Numbered from the stretch's first letter, positions 36,558 through 46,737 are shown. The stretch: 64,000 bases of DNA from Bin55 sp965116055 (GCA_965116055.1 OZ220466.1:2170001-2234000), one strand, 5' to 3'. Numbers and translations: made by a program. Notes: generated by a model from the sequence alone, not told the origin.

Positions 36558-38293
36558 TGAATATATGCACAGATAGACAAAGACTCCTGGATGAGCCAGG
36601 TCATGCCCTTGTTACAGGTGGACCGGGGTCTGGAAAAACTACTATAGCGTTGAAAAAAGCTGTTATACGCATAGAGCAAGGTTTAAATCCTGGAAAGTTA
36701 GTTCTTTTTTTGAGTTTCTCTAGAGCAGCTGTTGCTAGAGTTGCAGAATCTGCTGCAGAGTGGGTATCAAAGGAATGCATGACACGAATTTCAATTCAGA
36801 CATTCCACTCTTTTTTTTGGTCAATAATTAAAACACATAGTTATTTACTAGGCAGCCCTAGAAAATTGTCAATTTTACTTCCCCATGACGAAAAAGCGAT
36901 AAATAAAGGTATAAAGCCTGATGATACCGCTTGGGCGCAGTGGGTGACTGAAAGGAATCGTTTATTTAACGAAGAGGGACGTATTGCATTCGATTTGTTC
37001 TCCCCAACAGCATTTAAATTGCTTTCTGAAACACCCAAAATAAAGGAATTAGTAGCATCAAAATATCCTTTGATAATTATTGATGAAGCCCAAGATACAG
37101 ATGAAGAACAGTGGGCCAGTGCTAGAAAGCTGGCTTCTCAAAGCCAGCTTATTTGCCTGGCCGACTTGGAACAACAAATATACGATTTTCGAGAAGGAGT
37201 AAATGCTGAGAGGGTTGCTGATATCTTAGATCAATTAAATCCTTTACAAATTGATCTTGGGGAGCAAAATAATAGAAGTCCTGACTCCGAAATACTACAG
37301 TGTGGAAACGATATTCTTTCTGCTTCGCCAAAAGCTGGCAGTTATAGCGGTGTAACAAGGCAGGAATACAATCGAGGAAAGGCAAGCCGTGATTTAGCAA
37401 TCAGATCATCCGTTGGACGAATTGGAAAAGAAATTGCTGGCGCAACTGGCGACCGGCCAGATAATATTGCCATACTAACCTCCACTAATCAAGGCGTTAC
37501 CACTGTAGTAAATGCTTTACGTGGTAAGGGTGACCAAAAGCCGATACCGCATCAGATTTTGTTTGATGAAACGAGAGCAATGTTATCGAGTCGACTTATC
37601 GCATTTTTAATGGAGCCAAAGCGAAAGGATAATCTCTCGCCAGATAAAGCAATTTGCTTAGAGCTTCTAAGGGATATCTTTCAATCTAAGGGTACCAAAA
37701 CAGCACAAGATAAGGCGGACCGATGGAGCGGTTACGTTAGAACCTTGAATGAAGGTGGCAATTGTCGGAATACTATTTTTATTAAGTCCATAGATAAAAT
37801 TCTAACAGATTTGGCGGATCATCAATTTTGGGGTAATCCAAGAAAAGATTGGATGTACATAAGACGCCTGCTCCGCAAAGAAGGCAATGTGGATCTAAAA
37901 GAGGTTGGGTCTGCGGTAGAATATTTAATGGACTTTAATCGCGGCAAGGCAATTTCATCTGGGTTGGCCACGAGTTGGCAGGATCAAGGTAACTATGCAT
38001 CGGCTCGTACAGTTATAGACACAGCTTTAATTCAAGACCAATTGATGTCGGATGACAATAATAATTCTGGCTTGCATGTTATGACTATGCATAAGTCTAA
38101 AGGGAAGCAGTTTGATGGGGTTATTCTGTTTGATGAGAGCAATATTTGCCCTTTCACCACCTATGGTGACACACCCCCATATCGGAAGAGTCGCAAACTA
38201 CTTAGGGTTGCTATAACGCGGGCCCGAAAGCATGTTTTCTTTCTAACTGACGCCTTTACTTCGCCAGCAATCCTAGCAGGATTTAACCTTTAA
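36557..38293 (+). CDS. gajB: Gabija GajB-like UvrD/PcrA-type helicase
   Basis: A 578-residue superfamily 1 helicase. Motif I is VTGGPGSGKTTIALKKA at about 18-34, motif II LIIIDEAQDTDEEQW, motif III LADLEQQIYDFR, motif V TMHKSKGKQFDGVILFDE and motif VI LLRVAITRARKHVFFLTD. The ATG overlaps the stop of the nuclease gene by one base (TAATG), so translation is coupled. In Gabija the helicase-like partner forms a large complex with GajA. This one is somewhat longer than the best-known GajB. AT-rich like its partner. Confidence 0.8.
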   Translation: MNICTDRQRLLDEPGHALVTGGPGSGKTTIALKKAVIRIEQGLNPGKLVLFLSFSRAAVARVAESAAEWVSKECMTRISIQTFHSFFWSIIKTHSYLLGSPRKLSILLPHDEKAINKGIKPDDTAWAQWVTERNRLFNEEGRIAFDLFSPTAFKLLSETPKIKELVASKYPLIIIDEAQDTDEEQWASARKLASQSQLICLADLEQQIYDFREGVNAERVADILDQLNPLQIDLGEQNNRSPDSEILQCGNDILSASPKAGSYSGVTRQEYNRGKASRDLAIRSSVGRIGKEIAGATGDRPDNIAILTSTNQGVTTVVNALRGKGDQKPIPHQILFDETRAMLSSRLIAFLMEPKRKDNLSPDKAICLELLRDIFQSKGTKTAQDKADRWSGYVRTLNEGGNCRNTIFIKSIDKILTDLADHQFWGNPRKDWMYIRRLLRKEGNVDLKEVGSAVEYLMDFNRGKAISSGLATSWQDQGNYASARTVIDTALIQDQLMSDDNNNSGLHVMTMHKSKGKQFDGVILFDESNICPFTTYGDTPPYRKSRKLLRVAITRARKHVFFLTDAFTSPAILAGFNL

Positions 38294-38302
38294 TCAAGGC
38301 TC

Positions 38303-38460
38303 TTATGTTGTTATATGTGTATCTTGTCCGACATGCTCGACAATGCAGTTCGTTTCGGTGGTTTGGTCGGGGCGGAAGTCGTATAGCTGTAACCACTGCA
38401 TGTAGTTGTCAAGGTATTTGGTCGCCACGCCGCTTCGCGCGTGGCGGCGCGATAGCTGGG
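38303..38460 (-). pseudogene. C-terminal remnant of a transposase-like gene
   Basis: The minus strand reads GVATKYLDNYMQWLQLYDF and then ends at a stop at 38305-38303. The VATKYLDNYMQW pattern is like the conserved C-terminal end of several transposases. Only about 50 codons remain; upstream, in the direction of reading, the sequence runs into a run of ten G and hairpin DNA, so the 5' part is lost. The family is not certain. Confidence 0.45.
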
Positions 38461-38500
38461 GGGGGGGCGTCACTGACGTTCACCACGTCCCGGGCCGCCC

Positions 38501-38532
38501 AAGTTGCGACGGTCTCTTGAGCGTCGCAACTT
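38501..38532. terminator. Perfect 11-bp hairpin, possible terminator
   Basis: AAGTTGCGACG and CGTCGCAACTT pair perfectly around a 10-base loop. There is no T-run on either side, so it may be a transposon end or a cruciform rather than an intrinsic terminator. Confidence 0.35.
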
Positions 38533-38548
38533 GGTATCGGGCACCTGC

Positions 38549-38674
38549 CTAGGAGCCCCCATAAAATTTCTTGAGATAAAATTAGGAAAATATATCTTCC
38601 CGTGTGAATAATGAGTAAGATAATCTATGATTCTATTACTCAGTGCCAAATCGTCTTGCAGCGCATAACCCTAG
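38549..38674. mobile_element. MITE-like element, copy B
   Basis: Homologous to copy A over its whole length, most clearly in the shared block TTCTTGAGATAAAATTAGG (one mismatch to A), and at AATCGTCTTGCAGCGCA against AATTGTCCTATAGCGCA. It is also bounded by CTAG at both ends (38549-38552 and 38671-38674). Its inverted ends are more worn than those of A. Confidence 0.55.
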
Positions 38675-38859
38675 CAGGTAGTATTCATCGTACCCAGAGG
38701 AACCTTGCATGGGTATGGAACGCCGTTTATCCCCTGTACAATAAAAGATCTGCCAGTAGAGATACGATGACTTCAGGTTGGATGCCTGCCACCCTATTCA
38801 CTGCCTGTACGTGATTGTTTTGCGGACACAAGGCATTGCGCCTGGAGCTTCTTGATGGA

Positions 38860-41800
38860 ATGAGCCACGCTTTCGAAGATGACGATACAAACGCTATCGT
38901 CGATAATCGGTCCCGCCGAATGGGAGAATTTCTGAGCGACAACATCCAGCCAGGGGCGAACTTGTCGATCGTTTCAGCGTACTTTACGATTTACGCTTAT
39001 GATGCCCTGAGGGATGTACTTGAGCAAGCCGGCCGTATGCGCTTTCTCTACGGCGAGCCGGCGGCAACCAGCACGCCGGACCCCAGCGAAGATCAAGTCA
39101 AGTCCTTCCGCCTCAATGAAGCCGGCGGTATGGATCTGAAACAGGCACTAGCGCAAAAACCGCTGGCTCGCGCCTGTGCTGCTTGGATCCACCGACAGGT
39201 CGATATCCGGACAATCAACCGCGCCAACTTTCTGCACGGCAAGCTATACCACATTGAGGACGAGAAGAAAACTACGGCCTTGGTGGGAAGCTCAAACTTC
39301 ACTGTACGCGGTCTTGGACTTGGAACAGTACCCAATATCGAACTCAATCTGGAGATCCGTAGCGAGGAAGAGCGCAAGGCACTGCAAAGGTGGTTCGACG
39401 GCCTATGGAGCGACCAAGACCTAACCTACGATGCAAAGGCTGACGTTCTGGCGGCTCTGGAGCATCTTGGTCGACCCTACGCTCCCGAATTCGTCTATTA
39501 CAAAACGCTTTTCCATGTTTTCGAAAACTGGCTGAAACAGCATGTCGAGCACGAACATCTGCTCTACGATATTCACCTCCATGATACAGAGATCTGGAAG
39601 GCTCTTTATACATTTCAACAACATGGTGCGACCAGCGCGATTAACCGCTTACTGAGGCTCAATGGGTGCATCATCGCCGACAGCGTAGGCCTTGGAAAGA
39701 CTTGGACAGCACTGGCGGTCATTAAGTTTTTTGAGCTGCGCAATGAACGAGTTCTTGTCCTCTGCCCTGCGCGCCTGAGGGACAATTGGATCCGTTACAC
39801 AGCTCGGGCAGCGTCCAGCCACAATCCTTTCGACTGTGACCGATTAAATTACACTGTACTCGCACATACGGACCTCAGTCGATATGAAGGGAAATCGGGA
39901 GACATAGACCTTGCTCAGTTCAGCTGGGGCGCGTTTGATCTGGTTGTCATTGACGAATCCCACAACTTCCGCAACGAGGGTCGTGATCGACATGACGAGA
40001 ACGGCAACCTTGTCAGGCGCAGTCGTTACAACCGCTTGATGGAGGAGGTCATGAAGGGCGGTGTGCGAACCAAAGTACTGATGTTGTCGGCGACACCCGT
40101 TAATACCAGCCTGCGAGATCTCCGCAATCAGATCTATCTGATGACCGAAAAGCGCGAGGATGCGTTCCTGGACGCACTTGGTATCGGCAACATCCAGTCC
40201 ATGTTCGGCGTGGCCCAGCGCGCATTCCAGCAGTGGGAGGCAGCCAGGCAAGCCGGATCACAGCCGCACAAGAAAGACCTTCTGGAAAAGCTGGGTGCCG
40301 ATTTTCTTTCTTTGCTAGACACGGTTTCATTCGCACGCTCTCGCGACCATATCCATCGTTATTATCCCGATGTAACGGCGAAGATCGGCGGCTTTCCCGA
40401 ACGTGCCCCGCCGCAAAACTGCTACCCCGCAACGGACAGCAAGGGAGCACTTTCCTATGACGACCTGCACCGCCGGATCGGGAGTTTCCGACTGGCGGTC
40501 TATACGCCGTCGCAATATCTGAAAGACACGTCAGGTCTGGACGAAGAGAAATCAAAGCAACGCTTTGATCAGCGTGACCGCGAGCACTCGCTCATTGGAA
40601 TGATGCGAGTAAACCTTCTGAAACGTCTCGAAAGCTCAGTGCATTCGTTCACACTCACCTTGTGTCGTATCCTCAAAAAGATGGACGACATTGACGAATT
40701 GATCGAAAAGTGGCGAAAGCATGGTTCGGTTGAATACATTGATGCCCGACCGGAAGACGATGAAGAAGACGAGGAGTTCGCTATTGGCCAGGGACGGCGG
40801 TACCGGCTGGATGAGTTGGATACCGACTGTTGGCAAGACCACCTCCACGAAGATCGGCGAGTCTTTCGAGAGATGTATGAACAGGCACAGCAAGTCACCG
40901 TCGAACGCGACAACAAGTTGGCCACTCTGAAAAAGGTGTTGCAGGAAAAAGTTGAGTTAGCGCCAAAAGACAAGGATGAGCGTGCGAACCGCAAGGCACT
41001 TGTCTTCACGACCTTTGCTGATACCGCAAAGTATCTCTACGAAAACCTCCTTGATTGGGCGAGTGGAGAACTTGGCGTCCATATGGCCTTGGTAACAGGC
41101 AGCAGAGGCAATCGCAGTAGTTTGAACGAAACCGGTTTCATTGAAATCCTTTCACGGTTCGCGCCAAGGGCGCAACAGTCCAGAGATGATGGTGACGAGA
41201 TCGATATTCTGATCGCCACCGACTGCCTGTCAGAGGGACAGAACCTTCAAGACTGTGATATGGTAGTGAATTATGACATCCACTGGAACCCGGTCAGGCT
41301 AATGCAGCGTTTCGGTCGGATTGACCGACTCGGCAGCCGCAACAAGCAGGTCACTATGACCAATTTCTGGCCGACACAAGACCTTGATCGCTATCTAGAC
41401 CTGAAAAACCGTGTCGAAGCACGTATGGCACTTGCAGATGCAACGGCGACTGGCCTTGACGATCCGCTGGAGGCAATCCAGTCGGATCTCACCTTCCGCG
41501 ACCAGCAGCTAACCCGCATGCGAGAAGAGATTCTTGATATTGAAGAAGCCGAGAATGGCATCAATCTGAACGACCTTACGCTGGATGACTTCATTGCCGA
41601 CCTATTAAACTTCATCCAGAAGAATCGGGCTGATCTAGAAGTAGCGCCGCTGGGTATCCATGCAGTCGTGGATAACAACACCGCGGCGGGGTCGAACCTG
41701 CGAACCAATCGGATACAACCTGGGGTAATCTTCTGCCTGAAACGCAATGGAGATACGGCGGCGCGCACCCCGAATCGCTTCTGGCCATATTTTCTCGTTT

Positions 41801-42147
41801 ACGTCCAAGCCGATGGTAGCGTGCGGTACACCTTTCAGCAGGCGCAACAGTGCCTTTCCATTTTCCGTACCCTAGCCGCCAACCGACTCAATTCCCTGAC
41901 GGAGTTGGAGAATGCTTTCGATCAGGAAACAAAACATGGCCAGCGCATGGAGAAGTATGACGCTCTGCTTGAAGCAGCACTACGGAGCATTGATGCCACA
42001 CTCAGGGATAGGGAACTTGACTGGCTCAGCAACAACCGTGACGCTGTGCTGACGGCAAAGCCACAAACGCCCAATCCGGCGAGGGATTTCACCTTGGTAA
42101 CGTGGCTGATTATCGCAAAGGAAGAGTCTGACCAACGCAATGGGTAA
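38860..42147 (+). CDS. PLD-nuclease / SNF2-type helicase fusion, defence protein
   Basis: A protein of 1095 residues. Residues about 25-180 are a phospholipase D-like nuclease domain with one HKD half-site (HGKLYHIED near 126 and GSSNFT near 144). A superfamily 2 helicase follows: GLGKT near 277, VIDESHNFRN (DESH) near 365, LSATPVN, and the C-lobe SEGQNLQDCDMVVNYD with QRFGRIDRLGS near 816. The last 250 residues are of unknown role. The start at 38860 (MSHAFEDD) is preferred over an upstream TTG at 38815. It overlaps the following methyltransferase by 8 bases. This architecture occurs in restriction-like systems, where the helicase moves on DNA and the nuclease cuts. Composition is GC-richer than the Gabija genes. 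Confidence 0.85.
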   Translation: MSHAFEDDDTNAIVDNRSRRMGEFLSDNIQPGANLSIVSAYFTIYAYDALRDVLEQAGRMRFLYGEPAATSTPDPSEDQVKSFRLNEAGGMDLKQALAQKPLARACAAWIHRQVDIRTINRANFLHGKLYHIEDEKKTTALVGSSNFTVRGLGLGTVPNIELNLEIRSEEERKALQRWFDGLWSDQDLTYDAKADVLAALEHLGRPYAPEFVYYKTLFHVFENWLKQHVEHEHLLYDIHLHDTEIWKALYTFQQHGATSAINRLLRLNGCIIADSVGLGKTWTALAVIKFFELRNERVLVLCPARLRDNWIRYTARAASSHNPFDCDRLNYTVLAHTDLSRYEGKSGDIDLAQFSWGAFDLVVIDESHNFRNEGRDRHDENGNLVRRSRYNRLMEEVMKGGVRTKVLMLSATPVNTSLRDLRNQIYLMTEKREDAFLDALGIGNIQSMFGVAQRAFQQWEAARQAGSQPHKKDLLEKLGADFLSLLDTVSFARSRDHIHRYYPDVTAKIGGFPERAPPQNCYPATDSKGALSYDDLHRRIGSFRLAVYTPSQYLKDTSGLDEEKSKQRFDQRDREHSLIGMMRVNLLKRLESSVHSFTLTLCRILKKMDDIDELIEKWRKHGSVEYIDARPEDDEEDEEFAIGQGRRYRLDELDTDCWQDHLHEDRRVFREMYEQAQQVTVERDNKLATLKKVLQEKVELAPKDKDERANRKALVFTTFADTAKYLYENLLDWASGELGVHMALVTGSRGNRSSLNETGFIEILSRFAPRAQQSRDDGDEIDILIATDCLSEGQNLQDCDMVVNYDIHWNPVRLMQRFGRIDRLGSRNKQVTMTNFWPTQDLDRYLDLKNRVEARMALADATATGLDDPLEAIQSDLTFRDQQLTRMREEILDIEEAENGINLNDLTLDDFIADLLNFIQKNRADLEVAPLGIHAVVDNNTAAGSNLRTNRIQPGVIFCLKRNGDTAARTPNRFWPYFLVYVQADGSVRYTFQQAQQCLSIFRTLAANRLNSLTELENAFDQETKHGQRMEKYDALLEAALRSIDATLRDRELDWLSNNRDAVLTAKPQTPNPARDFTLVTWLIIAKEESDQRNG

Positions 42148-45100
42148 AGATTTGCTCCAGAAGACATCCCAAGCCCTGGTGGCATTAGCTGGCAAGGTAC
42201 CACTGCGCGATGGCGCAGTTCGACTGCTGAATACGCTTGGCTATGCTAGTAGTCGGACTGCGGATGTAGGCAATGTTCGCGAATTTTGCAAAAGCCTCGG
42301 ATCTGATAAACGGTTGACCGAAAAGCAAAACGACCGGTTCAACGACTGGCGCATGGTTGAAATCGTATTTCAGGTCACAAGCGATGAGATTGAACTCCCA
42401 CCTGACCAACGCAGGCTCCTAGACGGACCAGGATTTGACCAAGGGCGCGCCAAGTCTTTCCTGTTTCTCGCCGTGGACATGCGGTCTAACACCTATCCCC
42501 GCACTTATTTCACGGAAACGACGCGCGCCGTCAATCGACTCTTCAGAATGCCAGTGATTGTCCTATTTCGATACGACTCCGTTCTGACACTGGCTGCCAT
42601 ACACCGGCGCGCCAATAAGCAGGACGATGACAGGGATGTTCTGGAAAAAGTGACGCTGGTCAAGGATATCCACCTTGTAAAACCGCATCGAGCACATATC
42701 GAAATTCTTGCCGAGCTCTCCCTGAACAACATGATCCGCGCAGGTGTGCGAAACTTTGATGACCTGCACGCAAAGTGGGAAAGGGTACTCAGTATTGAGA
42801 CGCTGAACGAGCGCTTCTACACAGAGCTTTTCAGCTGGTTTGAGCGAGCGACCGTAGAGTGCCGCTTCCCCGATGATGGCGCTGGAGACGGTTGCGAACA
42901 AAGACAAGTGATTCGATTGATTACTCGCATTCTTTTCATCTGGTTTCTAAGAGAGAAAGATCTAGTTCCAAGTGAGTTGTTCGAAGAGCATTTTGCCCGT
43001 GACTACGTCAAAGATCATACGCCTGAGAACACTAATTACTACCAAGCGGTGCTCCAGAACTTGTTCTTCGCAACGCTAAATACTGAAATTGAGGAGCGCG
43101 CTTTCAACATAAAAAGTAGCACGACACATCGCGATTTCAATAAATACTGCTATCGCAATTTGCTTCATCGCCCGGACGACTTCATTGAAAGGCTGAAGCA
43201 GGTTCCGTTTGTAAATGGCGGGTTGTTCGACTGCCTAGACGATTCACAAGGCAGTGGGCACAAACAACGACAAATTGATGCCTTTACCGACGATATGGAC
43301 ATCCAAGGACACACTTTGCAAGTCCCGTCTCGGTTGTTGCTTGACGAAGAAGAGGGCCTTTTCGCCTTATTCCGCCGTTACAAATTCACTATTGAGGAGA
43401 GCACTCCGCTTGATACAGAAGTCGCACTTGATCCCGAACTGCTTGGCCGTGTCTTTGAGAACCTCCTAGCCGCCTACGACCACGAGACAAGCGAGACGGC
43501 GCGCAAAAACACTGGCTCCTACTACACGCCGCGCCCAGTGGTGGATTACATGATCCACGAGGCAGTGGCCAACGCGTTGGCAGCCAAAGTCAGGCCGACA
43601 TCAACACCGGAAGAGCATTGGCGCGATAAACTCGGTTATCTGCTTGATTGGCAAGACAAGAAAGCAGACGCTCGTGATTTTTTCGATGCCGATGAAACCC
43701 AGTCCGTGGTGGCAGCCATCTCTGAACTCAGAACGCTTGATCCGGCGGTCGGATCTGGCGCCTTTCCGATGGCTATCTTACAAACGCTAACTTTAGCGCT
43801 GCGTAGGCTTGATCCTGACAATACGTTGTGGGAAGCTTTTCAGAAGGAGCGTGCGGCAAACCGTGCCGGACAAGCATTTGACACCAAGGATCAGCAGGAG
43901 CGTAACGATATACTGGCCGAAATAAGCGATACTTTCGAAAAATACCGACATACAGATTTCGGCCGCAAACTCTACCTGATTCAGAACGTCATCTACGGTG
44001 TGGATATCCAGCCAATCGCCTGCCAAATTGCCAAACTTCGCTTCTTTATATCTCTAACCATTGAGCAGAACAAAAAACTCCACGCTCCCAATTATGGGAT
44101 TCGACCTCTCCCCAACTTGGAGACCCGTCTGCTAGCTGCCAATAGCTTACTCAGGCTAAAGAGGCTATCACAGTCGGAATTAGGACGAACCCAGGTCATC
44201 TCGGTGCTTGAGCGTGAGTTGGCCACCAATCGAGAACGCCATTTCCTTGCCGGATATCAGTCGGAAAAGGTTAAAGTACAAGAAAGCGATAAGCGACTAC
44301 GCACTCAGTTAGCCTCGCAGTTACAACAATCCGGATTTCCAGCCAATACTGCAGAACGTATCTCGAAGTGGAATCCGTACGACCAAAATGGTATCGCTGA
44401 CTGGTTCGATCCAGAGTATATGTTTGGGGTAACCGACGGATTTGATATTGTTATTGGAAACCCACCCTATATTCAGCTGCAGAAGGATGGAAGCCGTGCC
44501 GGAAATCTTTATTCTAGCGAACCTTATCAGACTTACCGACGTAGTGGTGATATCTATCAGCTCTTTTACGAACGCGGCTGCAAGCTGCTCAGACCTCAAT
44601 CGGGCATCTTGTGTTACATTACTTCCAATAGTTGGCTGAAGGCTAAATATGGTAAACCGCTACGCCAATGGTTTGCGGACCACCACTCACCTCTGCAACT
44701 GATTGAGTTGGGAAAAGATATCTTTGAGAACGCAATAGTTGATACTGCGGTGCTAATTATCAGGAACGGTAAGGGTTCTTCAGAGACATGCCTAGCCGTG
44801 GATGTCGAGGAAATACGGGACAACCGGTTTCCTCCACCCAAAGAAGAATGGGGGACACTGAAACCAATAAAGGATCGGCCATGGACAGTACTTTCGTCAA
44901 CCGAGCAGGCAGTGATGGAAAAGATGGAGGCCATCGGAACGCCTCTGTGCGAGTGGGATATATCTATTTATCGAGGAATTGTCACCGGCTACAACCCTGC
45001 ATTCATCGTCGACAGCACTATGCGAGATCAACTAATCGCCGAGGATCCAGCATCAGAAGAAATACTCAAGCCAATTCTCAGGGGTCGGGATATAGGGCGT

Positions 45101-45775
45101 TACAGTGCAAATTGGTCAGATCTCTGGTTGATATCAACGTTTCCGGCACTTGGTCTAGACATTGACGCTTATCCTGCGATCAAACGATATCTCTTGTCCT
45201 TTGGAAGAGAAAGATTGGCCCAGGAAGGGCGTTTACTACCAGGAGGCGGTAGATCAAGGTCAAAGACCCCGTATGCCTGGTACGAACTTCAGAGTACATG
45301 CGCTTATCATGCACAGTTCTGTGAGGAGAAACTCTTTTGGATGGACTTGACTCCAGAGGGAAGGTTCTCCTATTCGCCGGCCGGAGCAGCGATACTCTGT
45401 GCCAATTCCGCGTACTTTATGCATGGTATCTTGATGAAGCAGTTGGCTGCCTTCCTAAATTCATCCCTAATCACGTGGTACGTAAACAAGACTGCGACGA
45501 CATCTGGGATGGGAACCTCTAGGTGGTTTACTTACGTGGTAAAAAGGATCCCTGTACCGAAACCCATTCCAAATAGTTGTTATTTTGAAAGTCTAGTCAA
45601 CGATCTTCTTCGTGGTCAGAAAGGGGACAACCACGAATCAGATTACAAAGCAAGGCAGGACATTGAAATGACGATTGAAGCCCTGGTACACGAGAGTTAC
45701 GGTATTACCAAGGAAGAAACTAAAAAACTAGAAAATCAACTTGGTACCTTGCAGCGCTTTAATCTCTTGACCTGA
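42140..45775 (+). CDS. Eco57I-like adenine-specific DNA methyltransferase, class-I-like large
   Basis: A 1211-residue N6-adenine methyltransferase. Residues 1-400 are an N-terminal region of unknown fold. RKNTGSYYTPRPVVDYMI near 455 leads to motif I LDPAVGSGAFPMAIL near 533 and the catalytic IVIGNPPYIQLQ near 773. After about 900 comes a target-recognition-like region with RGIVTGYNPAFIVD, LKPILRGRDIGRY, GMGTSRWFTYVVKRIPVPKP, as in Eco57I/PglX-type enzymes. The coupled upstream PLD-helicase would supply cleavage. There is no separate specificity subunit, so specificity is probably built in. It shares features with PglX of BREX, but BREX partners are absent, and with DISARM, but drmA/drmB are absent. 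Confidence 0.88.
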   Translation: MGKDLLQKTSQALVALAGKVPLRDGAVRLLNTLGYASSRTADVGNVREFCKSLGSDKRLTEKQNDRFNDWRMVEIVFQVTSDEIELPPDQRRLLDGPGFDQGRAKSFLFLAVDMRSNTYPRTYFTETTRAVNRLFRMPVIVLFRYDSVLTLAAIHRRANKQDDDRDVLEKVTLVKDIHLVKPHRAHIEILAELSLNNMIRAGVRNFDDLHAKWERVLSIETLNERFYTELFSWFERATVECRFPDDGAGDGCEQRQVIRLITRILFIWFLREKDLVPSELFEEHFARDYVKDHTPENTNYYQAVLQNLFFATLNTEIEERAFNIKSSTTHRDFNKYCYRNLLHRPDDFIERLKQVPFVNGGLFDCLDDSQGSGHKQRQIDAFTDDMDIQGHTLQVPSRLLLDEEEGLFALFRRYKFTIEESTPLDTEVALDPELLGRVFENLLAAYDHETSETARKNTGSYYTPRPVVDYMIHEAVANALAAKVRPTSTPEEHWRDKLGYLLDWQDKKADARDFFDADETQSVVAAISELRTLDPAVGSGAFPMAILQTLTLALRRLDPDNTLWEAFQKERAANRAGQAFDTKDQQERNDILAEISDTFEKYRHTDFGRKLYLIQNVIYGVDIQPIACQIAKLRFFISLTIEQNKKLHAPNYGIRPLPNLETRLLAANSLLRLKRLSQSELGRTQVISVLERELATNRERHFLAGYQSEKVKVQESDKRLRTQLASQLQQSGFPANTAERISKWNPYDQNGIADWFDPEYMFGVTDGFDIVIGNPPYIQLQKDGSRAGNLYSSEPYQTYRRSGDIYQLFYERGCKLLRPQSGILCYITSNSWLKAKYGKPLRQWFADHHSPLQLIELGKDIFENAIVDTAVLIIRNGKGSSETCLAVDVEEIRDNRFPPPKEEWGTLKPIKDRPWTVLSSTEQAVMEKMEAIGTPLCEWDISIYRGIVTGYNPAFIVDSTMRDQLIAEDPASEEILKPILRGRDIGRYSANWSDLWLISTFPALGLDIDAYPAIKRYLLSFGRERLAQEGRLLPGGGRSRSKTPYAWYELQSTCAYHAQFCEEKLFWMDLTPEGRFSYSPAGAAILCANSAYFMHGILMKQLAAFLNSSLITWYVNKTATTSGMGTSRWFTYVVKRIPVPKPIPNSCYFESLVNDLLRGQKGDNHESDYKARQDIEMTIEALVHESYGITKEETKKLENQLGTLQRFNLLT

Positions 45776-46737
45776 GATACCGTAGAGCCTATGAATATCA
45801 CAGTCATTTTCGGTTTGGATTCCCAAGGCTTTTTGATTGTCCAGTAATGCGGTCACATATATAGCCATCTCGCTAATGGATTGCAACACCTGCTCATTTG
45901 GTCGGATGATCACAATCTGTTGACGACAAATTTTTCTACTCGGTAAGCCCCATCCGGGTAGTTGGTACGGCCTTCGAGACTAACCAAGATACTACTGAGC
46001 AGTTTAGGACCGCACGCGATACCCCAAGTGCTCGCCAATCACCGCGTAGGCTTTGTCATTTGTATAAATCTCGGTCTATATATGCAAAAATACCTTGATC
46101 TATCATATCCTTCCAAAGGAGTTTTGGGCGTTTGAAAACCTCATGGTAAGCGCATTTAACTGGAAGAGAATGTTTTAATGTTCCTTTCCTCACTCGGAAA
46201 GGGGCATCACATGGACTATCACACGACATGGTAGTCTTGAGACATTCCGGTATGCATAAGCAGTCCACGAAGCCACTTGTACGGGAAACACGCGGGTAGA
46301 CGTATAAGAACAGATGGAAGTGCTTCACCGCCTGGTGCCAAAGCGTGTATTTTAGGAGGTTCCCTTCAATTTAAACTTCTGTCTGCAATCACAGGGCCTT
46401 GCAGCTCGTCTTACTTCGTATAGGTATTTTGGTAGGAGTGCGTGGTCCAATATGGTATTGTACGCTAAGTCGTGAGAGATCTTACTACTCTATAGCAAAC
46501 AGTACCTTAGGATTTAGGCTTGATATGTTTCTAGTGTTCTGACGTGAGGTAACATACCTTCCCAGCAGGCATGCAATAAAGAACATTTCAGATATAATGA
46601 TCATCAATCTAAAAGATAATTTGAGCTTGCAATTAAAAAAACAGACGGTTTTAAGAGGTGCCCTGATGTTTACGAAAAGTGCCACATAGACGCTACTCAC
46701 ACAGCTCTGGTCTGATAAACTCGTAAAATCTATCCAT
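45776..46737. other. Right part of the defence island without a confident gene
   Basis: About 960 bases follow the methyltransferase. Minus-strand frames of 90 (46328-46056) and 71 codons exist but have no recognisable domain, no ribosome binding site I trust, and no conserved partner. The sequence becomes AT-rich after about 46350. Two copies of a TTTTRRGAGGTKCCC-like motif lie at 46350 and 46649; a third is at 34684, left of the island. Confidence 0.5.

Larger units (their letters stand above)
38294..38859. other. Junction between the two defence operons
   Basis: This stretch holds the transposase remnant, a run of ten G at 38458-38467, a perfect 11-bp hairpin at 38501-38532, and MITE-like copy B at 38549-38674. 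The composition changes from AT-rich (left operon) to balanced (right operon), which suggests that the two systems arrived separately. The last 180 bases should contain the promoter of the helicase gene. Confidence 0.5.

Noticed and set aside
34781..38293. PARIS or retron-associated OLD system
   Set aside because: The partner is a UvrD-like helicase, not an AriB-type or reverse-transcriptase gene.
34149..38674. Integron attC sites bounding the Gabija cassette
   Set aside because: No GTTRRRY/RYYYAAC ends and no intI. CTAG duplications with GAGC-type inverted ends fit a MITE better.
38860..45775. BREX or DISARM
   Set aside because: The core partners brxC/brxZ or drmA/drmB are not in the window.
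46056..46328. 90-codon minus-strand frame in the island
   Set aside because: No family, no start signal, and uneven composition. Not enough to call a gene.
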